Positions 51,400 through 60,909 of a DNA stretch of 64,000 nucleotides are shown here, piece after piece. The notes below the pieces were generated by a model that did no database searches, was not told where the DNA came from, and saw only the letters and a program-made list of their open reading frames with translations. The first letter of the stretch is position 1. Each line of letters begins with the position of its first letter. The position numbers were made by a program, and so were the translations under genes. The stretch lies in NCBI RefSeq assembly GCF_002198675.1, contig NZ_MWLL01000191.1, positions 67,947 through 131,946 of the forward strand, written 5' to 3'. Source of the DNA: Kineosporia sp. R_H_3 (GTDB taxonomy: Bacteria > Actinomycetota > Actinomycetes > Actinomycetales > Kineosporiaceae).

Positions 51400-51424
51400 G
51401 GTGCAACCTTCCGACGGTTCGGGC

Positions 51425-52315
51425 TCAGCCCTTGACGGCGCCCTGCAGCCCGCTGACGATGCGGCGCTGCATGGCGAGGAAGAAGACGAGTGCGGGGACC
51501 ATGGCGAGCGTCGTGAACGCGAACACTCCCGCCGTGTCGGAGGAGTACTGCGACGAGAAGTCCGCGACCCCGAGCGGCAGGGTCTTGCGGTCCTCCTGCA
51601 GCAGCAGCAGCGGCAGGAGGTACGCGTTCCACGACGCGACGAACGCGAGCACCCCGACGGTGACGACACCGGGCCCCGACAGCGGCACCACGATCCGCCA
51701 GAAGAACTGGATCCGGCTGGCCCCGTCGAGGACGGCCGCCTCCTCGAGCTCGGTCGGGATGGCCATGAGCACCGGCCGCAGGATGATGATCGTCGTCGGC
51801 AGCGCGAACGCGGCCTGCGGCAGCGCCACCCCCCACCAGGTGTTCCCGAGCTGGAGCTGGCGGGTGATGATGACGAACAGCGGGATGATCGCGACCGTCG
51901 CCGGGAACAGCAGACCGAGGACGAAGACCGTGTAGAGCGGCTCGCGCCAACGGAACTGGTACCGCGCCAACGGATATGCGGCCATCAGGCCGAACGTCAC
52001 GGCGACGACCGTGGTGACGACCGCGATCACGGTCGAGTTCAGTGCGTACGACCAGAACGACGAGTCGGTCAGCACCCGGATGTAGTTGTCCAGGACCCAG
52101 GGGTTCGGCAGGCCCGCCGGTGACTCGGCGAGCTGGGCGTTCGTCCGGAACCCGCCGAGGACGGCGTAGAGCACGGGGCCGAGGGTGAACCCCACGACGA
52201 CGAGCGCGACGAGGTACACCAGCGGGGAGGCACCGCGGGACGGCCCGGAGGCCTTGCGGGGCCGGGGCGCGCCGATGCCGGCATCCCCGCCCCGGACGGC
52301 GGTCGCGCTGGTCAT
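51425..52315 (-). CDS. Sugar ABC transporter permease (MalG type)
   Basis: 296 aa, about six membrane helices; coupling loop ELEEAAVLDGASRIQFFWRIVVP; C-terminus GLQGAVKG. ATG 52315 overlaps the MalF-like gene stop. Part of the operon for the importer linked to GH3. Confidence 0.93.
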   Translation of the reverse strand: MTSATAVRGGDAGIGAPRPRKASGPSRGASPLVYLVALVVVGFTLGPVLYAVLGGFRTNAQLAESPAGLPNPWVLDNYIRVLTDSSFWSYALNSTVIAVVTTVVAVTFGLMAAYPLARYQFRWREPLYTVFVLGLLFPATVAIIPLFVIITRQLQLGNTWWGVALPQAAFALPTTIIILRPVLMAIPTELEEAAVLDGASRIQFFWRIVVPLSGPGVVTVGVLAFVASWNAYLLPLLLLQEDRKTLPLGVADFSSQYSSDTAGVFAFTTLAMVPALVFFLAMQRRIVSGLQGAVKG

Positions 52316-53343
52316 CGGACTCCCCTCCGGGCGCTCGCGTCGGCCTCGGCCACGTCACGCCGCAGGACGAGGAACTGGTAGAGCAGGGCGAAGACGAGCG
52401 CGACGGCGAAGAGGATCACCGAGGCGGCGGTCGCGATGCCGTAGTTGTAGCGCTTGGTGCCCTCGTTGATGAGGTAGGTCGCCATCGTCGTGGTGGCGTT
52501 GGCCGGCCCTCCGCCGGTGAGGATCCACACCATGTCGAAGAGCTGGATGGAACCGATCATCGACAGGAACGCCCAGGTGCGGACGGTCGGGCCGAGCAGC
52601 GGGACGGTGATCCGCCGCTGCACCTGCCACCACGACGCGCCGTCCATCTGCGCGGCCTCGATCAGCTCGTCGGGGACTCCCTGCAGGCCGGCGAGGAACA
52701 GCAGCACCGCGAGCCCGAGGTACTTCCACGTGAGCACCCCGAAGACTGTGAACAGCGCGATGTCGGGCGTCCCGAGCCAGCCCTGCTCCGGGCCGGGGAT
52801 GCCGACGACGCCGAGGATCCCCTCGATGACTCCGTACTGCGGCTGGAGCAGCTGGAACCAGACCACGCCCGCGATGACCTCGGAGAGGACGTAGGGGACG
52901 AAGATGACGGTGCGCAGCACACCCTGGCCGCGGATCTTCCGGTTGAGCAGCAACGCGATGGCGAGCCCCAGCGGCAGCTGGACGAGGATCGACAGCACGA
53001 TGATGACCATGTTGTGGGTGAAGGCCGCGACGAACACGTCGTCCTGGAGCACCGTCACGTAGTTCCGCAGGCCGACGAAGTCCTCCAGCGGACCGAAGCC
53101 CTTCCAGCGGTAGAACGAGAACTGCACGGCCCGGGCCACCGGCCACACGACGAAGACGACGAACAGGGCCAGGGCCGGCCCCACGAAGAACAGCACCTCC
53201 AGCGCCGTCCGCAGGCCGGACCCGCTGCGGGCGGACGCGTTGCGGCGGGCCGCCGACCGCGCGGGAGCGCGGTCGGCGGCACCGTTGCTCACGCCGGTCC
53301 CCGTGTGCGGGGCGGCGTCGGAGCGGCGGACGACGGACGTCAC
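52312..53343 (-). CDS. Sugar ABC transporter permease (MalF type)
   Basis: 343 aa. A 45-residue basic/alanine tail precedes the first helix; YRWKGFGPLEDFVGLRNYVTVLQD and the coupling loop ELIEAAQMDGASWWQVQRRITVP are MalF hallmarks, and TGGGPANATTTMATYL closes the last part. GTG 53343 overlaps the binding-protein stop (GTGA). No ATPase gene lies in the operon, so a shared ATPase is presumed. Confidence 0.93.
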   Translation of the reverse strand: MTSVVRRSDAAPHTGTGVSNGAADRAPARSAARRNASARSGSGLRTALEVLFFVGPALALFVVFVVWPVARAVQFSFYRWKGFGPLEDFVGLRNYVTVLQDDVFVAAFTHNMVIIVLSILVQLPLGLAIALLLNRKIRGQGVLRTVIFVPYVLSEVIAGVVWFQLLQPQYGVIEGILGVVGIPGPEQGWLGTPDIALFTVFGVLTWKYLGLAVLLFLAGLQGVPDELIEAAQMDGASWWQVQRRITVPLLGPTVRTWAFLSMIGSIQLFDMVWILTGGGPANATTTMATYLINEGTKRYNYGIATAASVILFAVALVFALLYQFLVLRRDVAEADASARRGVR

Positions 53344-54644
53344 TTCTCGGCGTCCGCCGCGGTCTGGGTCTTCGCGACGATGTCCTGCGGGGTGGCCTTG
53401 CCCGCGAACAGCAGGGCGATCTGGTCGTTCATCACGCCACCGACCGCCTGACCGAACGCGGTGTCGAAGTACAGCTGGACGAAGGGCGAGTCGTCACGGA
53501 CCTTGAGCAGGCCGGCCAGCGCCGGGTCCTTCACCGACCCCGAGGCCGACGGGTTCGTCGGCAGACCCATGTCACGCTCCGCGAAGCCCTTCTGGACCTC
53601 GTCGGACAGCAGGTACTTGACGAAGTCGACCGCAGCGTCCGGGGCGTTCTTGGACACGGCCCACGCGTCGCCGCCGCCGAGAGCCGCCGCCGGGTCACCC
53701 TGACCGCCTGCGACCGACGGGAACGGGAACCAGCCGAGCTTGTCGCCCAGGCCCTTCTTGTCGGCCGTCAGGCCCTGCATGACGCCCGGCTCCCAGTGGC
53801 CCTGCATCTCCATCGCCACCTTGCCCGTGGCCAGCAGGCCGGAGGCGCTCGTCGGGCCGGTCTGGGCCGGGGTCGACAGGAAGCCGCGGTTGAAGGGCTT
53901 CGCCTTGACGACCTTCTCGAGCTCCTGGCCCGCCGTGACGAAGCACGGGTTCGAGAAGTCCAGGCTCTTCACGGCGTCCTGGAGCACCTGCTGCGGGCAC
54001 GCCCGCAGCGCCAGGTAGTACCAGTAGTGGGCGGCGGGCCACTTGTCACCCGCGCCGACCGAGATGGGGTCGACACCTGCTGCCCGGAGCTTGTCCGAGG
54101 CCGCGAGCAGGTCGTCCATCGTCGCCGGGGGCGTGGTGATCCCGGCCTTCTCGAAGAGGTCCTTGTTGTACCAGAAGCCCACCACCCCGACGGAGAACGG
54201 CAGGGCGTACGTCTTGCCGTCCACCTGCCAGCCGGCCACGGAGCCACCGAGGGTCGAGATGACGTCGGCGGCGGGGGCCGAGATGTCCTTGACCAGGTTC
54301 GCCTCGACGTGGTCGGCGAGCTCGCCGCCGCCCCGCTCCATGTAGACGTCCGGGACGTCGCCGCTCTGGAAGGCCGCGTCGAGCTTGGTGAGCATGTCCT
54401 CGTGCTGGAGGGCGCTGACCTCGACGGTCACGCCCGGGTTCGCCGCCTCGAACTTCTTCGCGACCTCGGCGTAGTAGCCCTTGCCGGGGTCGGTGTTGGA
54501 GTTGTGCCACCACGTGATGGTGGTCGCCGCACCGCTCGACGCGGGTGCGTCGGCAGGAGATTCTTCGCCGCCGGTGCCGCATGCGGCGAGTACCGCCACC
54601 GCAGCTCCGAACGCCAGGGCCCGCGTGACCGAAGTCCGCCTCAT
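53340..54644 (-). CDS. Sugar-binding lipoprotein (SBP family 1)
   Basis: 434 aa. Sec signal with lipobox LAAC (cysteine near 21), then TTITWWHNSNTDPGKGYYAEVAKKFEAANPGVTVEV, the family-1 opening. PFSVGVVGFWYNKDLFEKAGI and GHWEPGVMQG are typical ligand-cleft segments. ATG 54644 has GAGGAG eight bases upstream. First gene of the GH3-linked importer operon; its promoter region carries overlapping LacI palindromes at 54713-54732. Ligand probably a beta-linked oligosaccharide (inferred from the GH3 enzyme). Confidence 0.92.
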   Translation of the reverse strand: MRRTSVTRALAFGAAVAVLAACGTGGEESPADAPASSGAATTITWWHNSNTDPGKGYYAEVAKKFEAANPGVTVEVSALQHEDMLTKLDAAFQSGDVPDVYMERGGGELADHVEANLVKDISAPAADVISTLGGSVAGWQVDGKTYALPFSVGVVGFWYNKDLFEKAGITTPPATMDDLLAASDKLRAAGVDPISVGAGDKWPAAHYWYYLALRACPQQVLQDAVKSLDFSNPCFVTAGQELEKVVKAKPFNRGFLSTPAQTGPTSASGLLATGKVAMEMQGHWEPGVMQGLTADKKGLGDKLGWFPFPSVAGGQGDPAAALGGGDAWAVSKNAPDAAVDFVKYLLSDEVQKGFAERDMGLPTNPSASGSVKDPALAGLLKVRDDSPFVQLYFDTAFGQAVGGVMNDQIALLFAGKATPQDIVAKTQTAADAEK

Positions 54645-54712
54645 CGTGACGCTCCTCGTCCTTGAGTGAGTTGACGCCGCCACCGTGACACTGCGGCGAT
54701 CGTCTCGTCAAT

Positions 54713-54732
54713 CGTTATCGATAACGTTATCG
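54713..54732. promoter_or_regulatory. Two overlapping GATAACGTT palindromes (LacI-type operators)
   Basis: CGTTATCGATAACG (54713-54726) and CGATAACGTTATCG (54719-54732) are both perfect 14-bp palindromes sharing eight bases. They lie 69-88 bases upstream of the binding-protein start and just before the ROK gene. The half-site GATAACGTT also occurs in the operator of the LacI gene at 48029-48046, linking the two. Confidence 0.75.
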
Positions 54733-54783
54733 TAAAGGCGCGAGCCAGCACCGCGACCGTCGGGGAGGTGCCGTCGCCCGGGG

Positions 54784-55917
54784 GTGGGCCTGTCCCGCTC
54801 GAAGGTGGCCCTGGAGCTGGACCGGCTCACCGACCTCGGTCTGGTCGAGACGCCAGGGCTGGCGAGGTCGCGCGGCGGGCGCCGGTCCCATCTGGTGTCC
54901 CTGAGCGCCGGGCTGCGGTTCGTGGGCATCGACATCGGGGCGACGTCGGTCGACGTCGCGATCACCGACGGCGAGCTGCGGATCCTGGCCCACGCGGCGG
55001 ACGAGATCGACATCCGGCAGGGGCCCGTCGCCGTCCTGCAGCACGCGGTCAGCCTCGTCGAGAAGCTACGGGCCGACGGGGCCGCCCCGCAGCTGCACGG
55101 CATCGGCGTCGGCGTGCCCGGCCCTGTGAGCCAGCGCGAGGGCGCTCCGGTGTTCCCGCCGATCATGCCGGGCTGGAACCACTTCCCCGTCCGCGACACG
55201 TTGTCGGCGCGGCTCGGCGCACCGGTGCTCGTCGACAACGACGTCAACATCATGGCGCTCGGCGAGCTCCACGCCGGCACGGCCCGAAGCGTCCGGGACT
55301 TCCTGTTCGTCAAGGTCGGCACGGGGATCGGCTGCGGCATCGTCGTCCACGGGGAGGTCTACCGGGGCGTCGGCGGCTGCGCCGGGGACATCGGCCACAT
55401 CGCCGTCGACGAGTCGGGCCCGACGTGCAGCTGCGGCAACACCGGCTGCCTCGAGGCCTACTTCGGAGGCGCCGCGCTCGCGCGCGACGCCGAGGCGACC
55501 GCCCGGTCCGGGCGCTCCGACATGCTCGCCGAACGCCTGCGTGCCACCGGCCGGCTGACGGCGCGGGACGTCGGGGAGGCCGCAGCGGCCGGCGACCCGG
55601 CCGCGGTCGCCCTGATCCGGGACGGCGGCGCCCGGCTGGGTGCGGCCCTCGCCACGCTGGTCAGCTTCTTCAACCCGGCCATGGTCGTCATCGGCGGGGG
55701 CGTCGCCGGGCTCGGGCACCGGCTCCTCGCCGAGATCCGCAGCGTCGTCTACCGCAGGTCCCTGCCGCTGGCCACCGGGAACCTGCCCATCGTGCTCTCC
55801 GAGCTGGGCGGCACGGCGGGCGTCGTCGGCGCGGCGCGGTTCGTCTCCGACTCTGCGTTCAGCACCCTGGCGGAGGCGGACCCGCGACCGCGCCGCACCC
55901 CCGGAGCCGTCCCGTGA
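54784..55917 (+). CDS. ROK-family regulator/kinase-like protein with incomplete HTH
   Basis: 377 aa. The N-terminus begins inside the winged helix (GLSRSKVALELDRLTDLGLVE), so the first helices found in NagC/Mlc-type ROK regulators are missing. The ROK fold follows: VGIDIGATSVDVAI (phosphate-1), IGVGVPGPV, LVDNDVNIMALGE, and zinc site with CSCGNTGCLEAY. Just upstream, another frame reads TVGEVPSPG, which would continue the HTH after a one-base shift within the G-run at 54780-54784. The gene is therefore either frameshifted or 5'-truncated. The stop overlaps the ATPase start, and it heads the ribose-type transporter operon. Confidence 0.8.
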   Translation: MGLSRSKVALELDRLTDLGLVETPGLARSRGGRRSHLVSLSAGLRFVGIDIGATSVDVAITDGELRILAHAADEIDIRQGPVAVLQHAVSLVEKLRADGAAPQLHGIGVGVPGPVSQREGAPVFPPIMPGWNHFPVRDTLSARLGAPVLVDNDVNIMALGELHAGTARSVRDFLFVKVGTGIGCGIVVHGEVYRGVGGCAGDIGHIAVDESGPTCSCGNTGCLEAYFGGAALARDAEATARSGRSDMLAERLRATGRLTARDVGEAAAAGDPAAVALIRDGGARLGAALATLVSFFNPAMVVIGGGVAGLGHRLLAEIRSVVYRRSLPLATGNLPIVLSELGGTAGVVGAARFVSDSAFSTLAEADPRPRRTPGAVP

Positions 55918-57467
55918 CCGAGCCCGGGGTCGCGGAAGCGGGGCCCCTGCTGCAGATGCGGGGCATCGTCAAGCAGTTCCCCGGCGTCCGGGCCCTCGAC
56001 GGGATCGACCTGACGGTGCACCCCGGCGAGGTGCACTGCCTGCTCGGGCAGAACGGCGCGGGCAAGTCGACCCTCATCAAGATCCTCTCCGGTGCGCAGC
56101 GGCCCGACGCGGGCGAGATCCTCTGGCGGGGCTCGGAGCTCGTGCTGGCCCGACCGAGCGACGCCCTGCGGCAGGGGATCGCCACCATCTACCAGGAGCT
56201 CGACCTCGTCGACGGCCTCACGGTCGCCGACAACGTCTACCTGGGCCAGGAGCGGTCCCGCGGCGGTGTGCTCGACCGCCGCCCGCAGCGACGCGCGACC
56301 GCGCAGGCCCTGCGCCGGCTCGGGCACCAGGACATCGACCCCGACAGCGAGGTCGTCGACCTGTCCCCCGCGAGCCGGCAGATCGTCAGCATCGCCCGCG
56401 CACTCGTCCACGACGCACGCCTGATCGTCATGGACGAGCCGACGGCCGCGCTGGCGCAGGCCGAGGTCGACAACCTCTTCCGGGTCATCGGCGAGCTCAC
56501 CGCGGCCGGTGTCGCCGTCGTGTACATCTCGCACCGGCTCGAGGAGATCCGCCGGGTCGGGGACGTCGTGACGGTCCTCAAGGACGGCCGCACCGTCGCG
56601 ACGGACCTGCCGGCCCGGACCACGCCGACGCGGCAGATCGTCGGCCTCATGACGGGCCGCACGATGGAGCGGGCCTTCCCGCAGCGGCGTCCGGCGGCCG
56701 GCGACGACCGGCCGGACGCCCCGGCGGCGCCCGGCACGACGCTGCTGGAGGTCCACGGCCTCGCCCTGGACGGCGTGCTCCGCGACGTCGACCTGACCGT
56801 CGCCGCCGGTGAGGTCGTCGGCATCGCCGGGCTCGTCGGCTCCGGGCGCTCCGAACTGCTGGAGACCATCTACGGCGCGCGACGGCGCACCGCGGGGCAG
56901 GTGCTCGTCGACGGCCGGCCGCTGCGCCCCGGAGCGGTCACGGCGGCCGTGCGGGCCGGTCTCGGGCTGGCCCCCGAGGAGCGCAAGGCGCAGGCGTTGC
57001 TGCTCGACCAGCCCGTCTCCCGGAACATCACCCTCGCGTCGCTGTCCCGCTTCGCCCGCGCAGGCTGGTTCGACCGTCGCGCCGAGCGCCTGCAGGCGGC
57101 GAGGTCCGTGGCGGACCTGGAGATCCGCCCGCCCGCGGTGACCCGGCCCGCCCGGAACCTGTCCGGCGGCAACCAGCAGAAGGTCGTGCTCGCCCGCTGG
57201 CTGCTGGGGTCCACACGCCTGCTGCTGCTCGACGAACCCACGCGTGGCGTGGACGTCGGCGCCCGGCTCGAGCTCTACGAGCTCATCCGCCGGCTCGCCG
57301 ACGACGGTATGGGCGTCCTGCTCGTGTCGAGCGACGTCACCGAGGTCCTGGGGCTGTCGGACCGGGTCCTCGTCATGCGTGACGGGCACATCGTGCACGA
57401 CGCGCCCGCGGCCGACCTCGACGAGGACGCGGTCCTCAACCTCCTCATGGAAGGGAGCCCGGTGTGA
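55914..57467 (+). CDS. Ribose-type sugar ABC transporter ATPase (RbsA/XylG-like)
   Basis: 517 aa with two fused ATPase domains. First: Walker A GQNGAGKSTLIKIL, a degenerate signature (LSPASRQIVSIARAL) and VMDEPTAAL. Second: GLVGSGRSELLETIYG in place of a full Walker A, LSGGNQQKVVLARWLL and LLDEPTRGVDVG. This asymmetry is normal for the CUT2 family. GTG 55914 overlaps the ROK gene stop, and its own stop overlaps the permease start. Confidence 0.93.
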   Translation: MTEPGVAEAGPLLQMRGIVKQFPGVRALDGIDLTVHPGEVHCLLGQNGAGKSTLIKILSGAQRPDAGEILWRGSELVLARPSDALRQGIATIYQELDLVDGLTVADNVYLGQERSRGGVLDRRPQRRATAQALRRLGHQDIDPDSEVVDLSPASRQIVSIARALVHDARLIVMDEPTAALAQAEVDNLFRVIGELTAAGVAVVYISHRLEEIRRVGDVVTVLKDGRTVATDLPARTTPTRQIVGLMTGRTMERAFPQRRPAAGDDRPDAPAAPGTTLLEVHGLALDGVLRDVDLTVAAGEVVGIAGLVGSGRSELLETIYGARRRTAGQVLVDGRPLRPGAVTAAVRAGLGLAPEERKAQALLLDQPVSRNITLASLSRFARAGWFDRRAERLQAARSVADLEIRPPAVTRPARNLSGGNQQKVVLARWLLGSTRLLLLDEPTRGVDVGARLELYELIRRLADDGMGVLLVSSDVTEVLGLSDRVLVMRDGHIVHDAPAADLDEDAVLNLLMEGSPV

Positions 57468-58522
57468 ACGACGCAGGAGTCACGGGACCGACCGTCGCAG
57501 AGGGCGTCGGGGCCGCCGGGTCCCCTCCCGGTCCCGCCCGGGACGAGGTCACGGCGCGTCCCGCTCGCGGCGGCCTGGTGCGGAGCCTGAGGTTCGCCGA
57601 CGCGGGCCTGGTCGTCGTCCTCGTCCTGCTCGTCGTGGCCGGCACGGTGACGAGCGACGCCTTCCTCACCGGCAGCAACCTGCGCAACATCCTGGTCAGC
57701 TCCTCGGTCATCGGCGTCGTCACGGTCGGGGCGACGCTCGTCATCATCGGCGGCGGCATCGACCTGTCCGTCGGTGCGATCGTGGCGCTGGCCTCCGTGT
57801 GGGCGACGACCCTGCAGACGCAGTCGTACGGGCCGGTGGTGATGGTCCTGTGCGCCGTCCTGGTCGGTGCCGGGGCCGGTCTGGTCAACGGGGTGCTCAT
57901 CTCCTACGGCCGCCTGGTGCCGTTCATCGCCACGTTGGCGATGCTCGTCGCGGCCCGGGGGCTCGCCGCGCGGATGGCCGAGAACCGCACCCAGCTCGTG
58001 ACCCAGGACGCGATCAAGCGGATCGCGACGACCGACGTCCTCGGCGTCCCCGCGCTCGTCCTGGTGCTGCTCGCCACCGGCCTCGTCGGCTGGTTCATCC
58101 TCGAGCGCACGACCTTCGGGCGCCGGGTGATCGCGGTGGGCGGCAACAGCGAGGCGGCCCGGCTGGCCGGGATCGACGTGCGGCGCGTCACGGCGAGCCT
58201 GTACGTCATCTCCGGCGTCTGCTGCGGCATCGCCGCAGTGATGATCATGGCGCGCACCACGACCGGTTCCAGCACCCACGGCTCGCTCTACGAGCTCGAC
58301 GCCATCGCGGCGGCCATCATCGGCGGCACCCTGCTGACCGGTGGTCGCGGCACCATCGTCGGCGCCCTCCTCGGCGTGCTCGTCTTCACGACGATCACGA
58401 ACATCTTCATCCTCAACAACCTCTCGACCGACGTCCAGAACATCGCCAAGGGAGCGATCATCGTCGCCGCCGTGCTGATCCAGCGCCGCACGCCGACCCG
58501 GTCGGCCCCCGTGACCACCTGA
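57464..58522 (+). CDS. Ribose-type sugar ABC transporter permease (RbsC-like)
   Basis: 352 aa. A 45-residue disordered N-terminal tail, then eight to ten membrane segments with the CUT2 motifs ATLVIIGGGIDLSVGAIVALASV and YELDAIAAAIIGGTLLTGGRGTIVGALLGVLV. GTG 57464 overlaps the ATPase stop. It forms the channel with the RbsA-like ATPase and takes sugar from the binding protein at 58627. Confidence 0.93.
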   Translation: MNDAGVTGPTVAEGVGAAGSPPGPARDEVTARPARGGLVRSLRFADAGLVVVLVLLVVAGTVTSDAFLTGSNLRNILVSSSVIGVVTVGATLVIIGGGIDLSVGAIVALASVWATTLQTQSYGPVVMVLCAVLVGAGAGLVNGVLISYGRLVPFIATLAMLVAARGLAARMAENRTQLVTQDAIKRIATTDVLGVPALVLVLLATGLVGWFILERTTFGRRVIAVGGNSEAARLAGIDVRRVTASLYVISGVCCGIAAVMIMARTTTGSSTHGSLYELDAIAAAIIGGTLLTGGRGTIVGALLGVLVFTTITNIFILNNLSTDVQNIAKGAIIVAAVLIQRRTPTRSAPVTT

Positions 58523-58626
58523 GGCTCAACGGAATCCCGTCCTTCCCGTCGCGTCACGTCCTGTCCCGTCCCGCACGGCACTGCCTGTTCCCCGTGTCCC
58601 CATCCACGCGAAAGGTGTGTCCCGCC
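58523..58626 (+). other. Pyrimidine-rich spacer before the binding-protein gene
   Basis: 104 bp with repeated CCCGTC/TCCCGTCC units and no gene. It separates permease and binding protein within an otherwise overlapping operon. It may be an mRNA-processing point or hold an extra promoter raising binding-protein levels; neither is demonstrated. Confidence 0.35.
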
Positions 58627-59691
58627 ATGTCCGAGAACCCCGCCCAGCCCCTGATCGACCGACGCCGCCTCCTGTTCGGCGCCGGCGCGCTCGGTGCCGG
58701 TGCCGCGCTCGCGGCCTGCACGAGCAACAGCCCTGCCGAGAGCGCGACGACCGCCGCGGCGGCAGCCACCACGTCCGCGGCCGCGGCCGGAACCCCCGTC
58801 ACGATCGGGTTCTCGGCGCCGGCGGCCGACCACGGCTGGATCGCCGCGATCACGACGAACGCGAAGAGCCAGGCCGCCACGTTCGGCGACGTGACGCTCG
58901 AGGCGGTCGAGGGCAGCAACGACGTCAACCAGCAGATCAGCCAGGTCCAGACCCTCATCGACAAGAAGGTCGACGCGCTGGTGATCCTGCCGTTCGACGG
59001 CAACGCCCTCACCGAGATCGGCATCACGGCGATGGAGGCCGGGATCCCGGTCATCAACCTGGACCGGATCTTCGCCTCGCCGCGCGGTTCCCGGACGTGG
59101 ATCGGCGGGGACAACTACGGCATGGGTGTTGCCGCCGGCCGCTACATCGGCGAGCAGCTCAAGGCCAAGGGCGTCAGCAACCCCGTGATCGGGGAGATCC
59201 AGGGTATCGCGAACCTCCAGCTGACCCAGGAGCGTTCCAAGGGCTTCGCGGACGCGCTGGGAACGTTCGGGTTCAAGGTCTCGCGCCAGGTCTCGGCCGA
59301 GTTCACCGTCGAGTCCGGGCAGAAGGTGACCGCCGACCTGCTCCAGGCGGCCCCGAAGCTGGACGCCGTGTGGAACCACGACGACGACCAGGGCATCGGT
59401 GTGCTCGCGGCGATCGACCAGGCCGGCCGCAAGGAGTTCTTCATGGTCGGCGGCGCCGGCTCGCGCAACGCCATGGACCTCATCAAGGCCGACTCCGGCG
59501 TGCTCAAGTGCACCGTGACGTACCCGCCGACGATGGCGTCCTCGGCGATCAACCTGGCGCGTCTCGTGGCCCAGGGCAACGGTATGGGCGACCTCGTGGA
59601 GAACGAGATCCCCGCATCCATCACGCTCGCCAGCGCCACCGTGACGAAGGAGAACGTGGACAAGTACCTCCCCCTCGGCTTCGCGTCGTGA
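58627..59691 (+). CDS. Tat-exported sugar-binding lipoprotein (RbsB-like, SBP family 2)
   Basis: 354 aa. The signal has twin arginines (DRRRLLFGAG, about 11-20) and lipobox LAAC (cysteine near 31), so export via Tat followed by lipidation is expected, unlike the two Sec-type sugar binding proteins in the window. The mature part is a periplasmic-binding fold: ITIGFSAPAADHGWIAAI-like opening, ALVILPFDGNALTEIG, GGDNYGMGVAAGRYIGEQL. ATG 58627 is preceded by AAAGGTGTG. Fourth gene of the ribose-type transporter operon. Confidence 0.92.
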   Translation: MSENPAQPLIDRRRLLFGAGALGAGAALAACTSNSPAESATTAAAAATTSAAAAGTPVTIGFSAPAADHGWIAAITTNAKSQAATFGDVTLEAVEGSNDVNQQISQVQTLIDKKVDALVILPFDGNALTEIGITAMEAGIPVINLDRIFASPRGSRTWIGGDNYGMGVAAGRYIGEQLKAKGVSNPVIGEIQGIANLQLTQERSKGFADALGTFGFKVSRQVSAEFTVESGQKVTADLLQAAPKLDAVWNHDDDQGIGVLAAIDQAGRKEFFMVGGAGSRNAMDLIKADSGVLKCTVTYPPTMASSAINLARLVAQGNGMGDLVENEIPASITLASATVTKENVDKYLPLGFAS

Positions 59692-60908
59692 GCGCGCCGC
59701 CTTCCCGGCTCGGGGTGGCGCTCGTCGGCTACGCCTTCATGGGGGCCGCGCACTCCCAGGCCTGGCGCACCGCGGGCCGGTTCTTCGACCTGCCCTACGA
59801 GGTGGACCGGCGCGTGCTGTGCGGCCGGGACCGGGAGGCCGCCACCGCGGCGGCCTCCCGGCTCGGGTGGACGGAGGTCGTCACCGACTGGCGCGCCCTC
59901 CTGGACCGGGACGACGTCCAGCTCGTCGACATCTGCACCCCGGGGGACAGCCACGCCGAGATCGCGGTGGCCGCGCTCGAGGCCGGCAAGCACGTGCTCT
60001 GCGAGAAGCCGCTCGCGAACACCGTCGCCGAGGCGGAGCGGATGGCCGCGACCGCGGCGCGGGCCGCCGGCCGCGGGGTGCGGTCCATGGTGGGCTTCAA
60101 CTACCGGCGGGTGCCGGCCCTCGCCCTGGCCCGGAAGCTGGTCGCGGCCGGCAGGCTCGGCGAGATCCGGCACGTGCGCGCGCAGTACCTGCAGGACTGG
60201 ATCGTCGACCCGACGTTCCCGCTGGTGTGGCGTCTCCAGAAGGAACGCGCCGGCTCGGGCGCGCTCGGCGACATCGGTGCGCACATCGTCGACGCGGCCC
60301 AGTTCGTCATCGGGCAGCGGATCCGGGGCGTCAACGCGATGACGGAGACGTTCGTCCGGCGGCGACCGCTGCCGACCGCCTCCGCCGGCCTGTCGGCGTC
60401 CGCCGGGTCCGACGCCACCGGCCCGGTCACCGTCGACGACGCCGCGCTGTTCCTCGCCCGCTTCGACGGCGGTGCGCTCGGCTCTTTCGAGGCCACCCGC
60501 TTCGCCACCGGCCGCAAGAACGCACTGCGGCTGGAGGTCAACGGCAGCAAGGGCTCGCTGGTGTTCGACTTCGACGCGATGAACGAGCTGCAGGTGTACG
60601 ACGGCTCCGCGCCGGCCGACGAGGCGGGGTTCACCCGGATCCAGGTCACCGAGCCGACGCATCCGTACATGGCGGCCTGGTGGCCGCCCGGTCACCTCAT
60701 CGGCTACGAGCACACGTTCACGCACGAGGTCGTCGACCTGCTGGGCGACATCGCCGCCGGCCGTGACCCGGAGCCGTCGTTCGCCGACGGGCTCCAGGTG
60801 CAGCGCGTGCTCGCCGCGGTCGAGGAGTCCGCGGCGGACGAGGGTCGGTGGACCGGGTGCGGCGACGACCCCGCAGCGGGCACCGCAGCGACGAACAGGA
60901 GGTTGTGA
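59688..60908 (+). CDS. Gfo/Idh/MocA-family sugar dehydrogenase
   Basis: 406 aa. Rossmann domain with [19 protein letters not shown][32 protein letters not shown] (the EKP lysine motif), then the catalytic half with [19 protein letters not shown] and a late [18 protein letters not shown](P)-dependent oxidation of a sugar or cyclitol is expected. GTG 59688 overlaps the binding-protein stop, so the enzyme is made with the importer and likely acts on the imported sugar. Confidence 0.92.
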   Translation: MSAPPSRLGVALVGYAFMGAAHSQAWRTAGRFFDLPYEVDRRVLCGRDREAATAAASRLGWTEVVTDWRALLDRDDVQLVDICTPGDSHAEIAVAALEAGKHVLCEKPLANTVAEAERMAATAARAAGRGVRSMVGFNYRRVPALALARKLVAAGRLGEIRHVRAQYLQDWIVDPTFPLVWRLQKERAGSGALGDIGAHIVDAAQFVIGQRIRGVNAMTETFVRRRPLPTASAGLSASAGSDATGPVTVDDAALFLARFDGGALGSFEATRFATGRKNALRLEVNGSKGSLVFDFDAMNELQVYDGSAPADEAGFTRIQVTEPTHPYMAAWWPPGHLIGYEHTFTHEVVDLLGDIAAGRDPEPSFADGLQVQRVLAAVEESAADEGRWTGCGDDPAAGTAATNRRL

Positions 60909-60909
60909 G

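Noticed and set aside
55914-57467. Degenerate signature and Walker A motifs in the double ATPase as signs of decay
   Set aside because: Asymmetric, partly degenerate sites are normal for RbsA/XylG-type fused ATPases.
58523-58626. C/T-rich CCCGTC repeats as a true tandem repeat locus
   Set aside because: Units vary in length and spacing; more likely a biased spacer than a functional repeat array.
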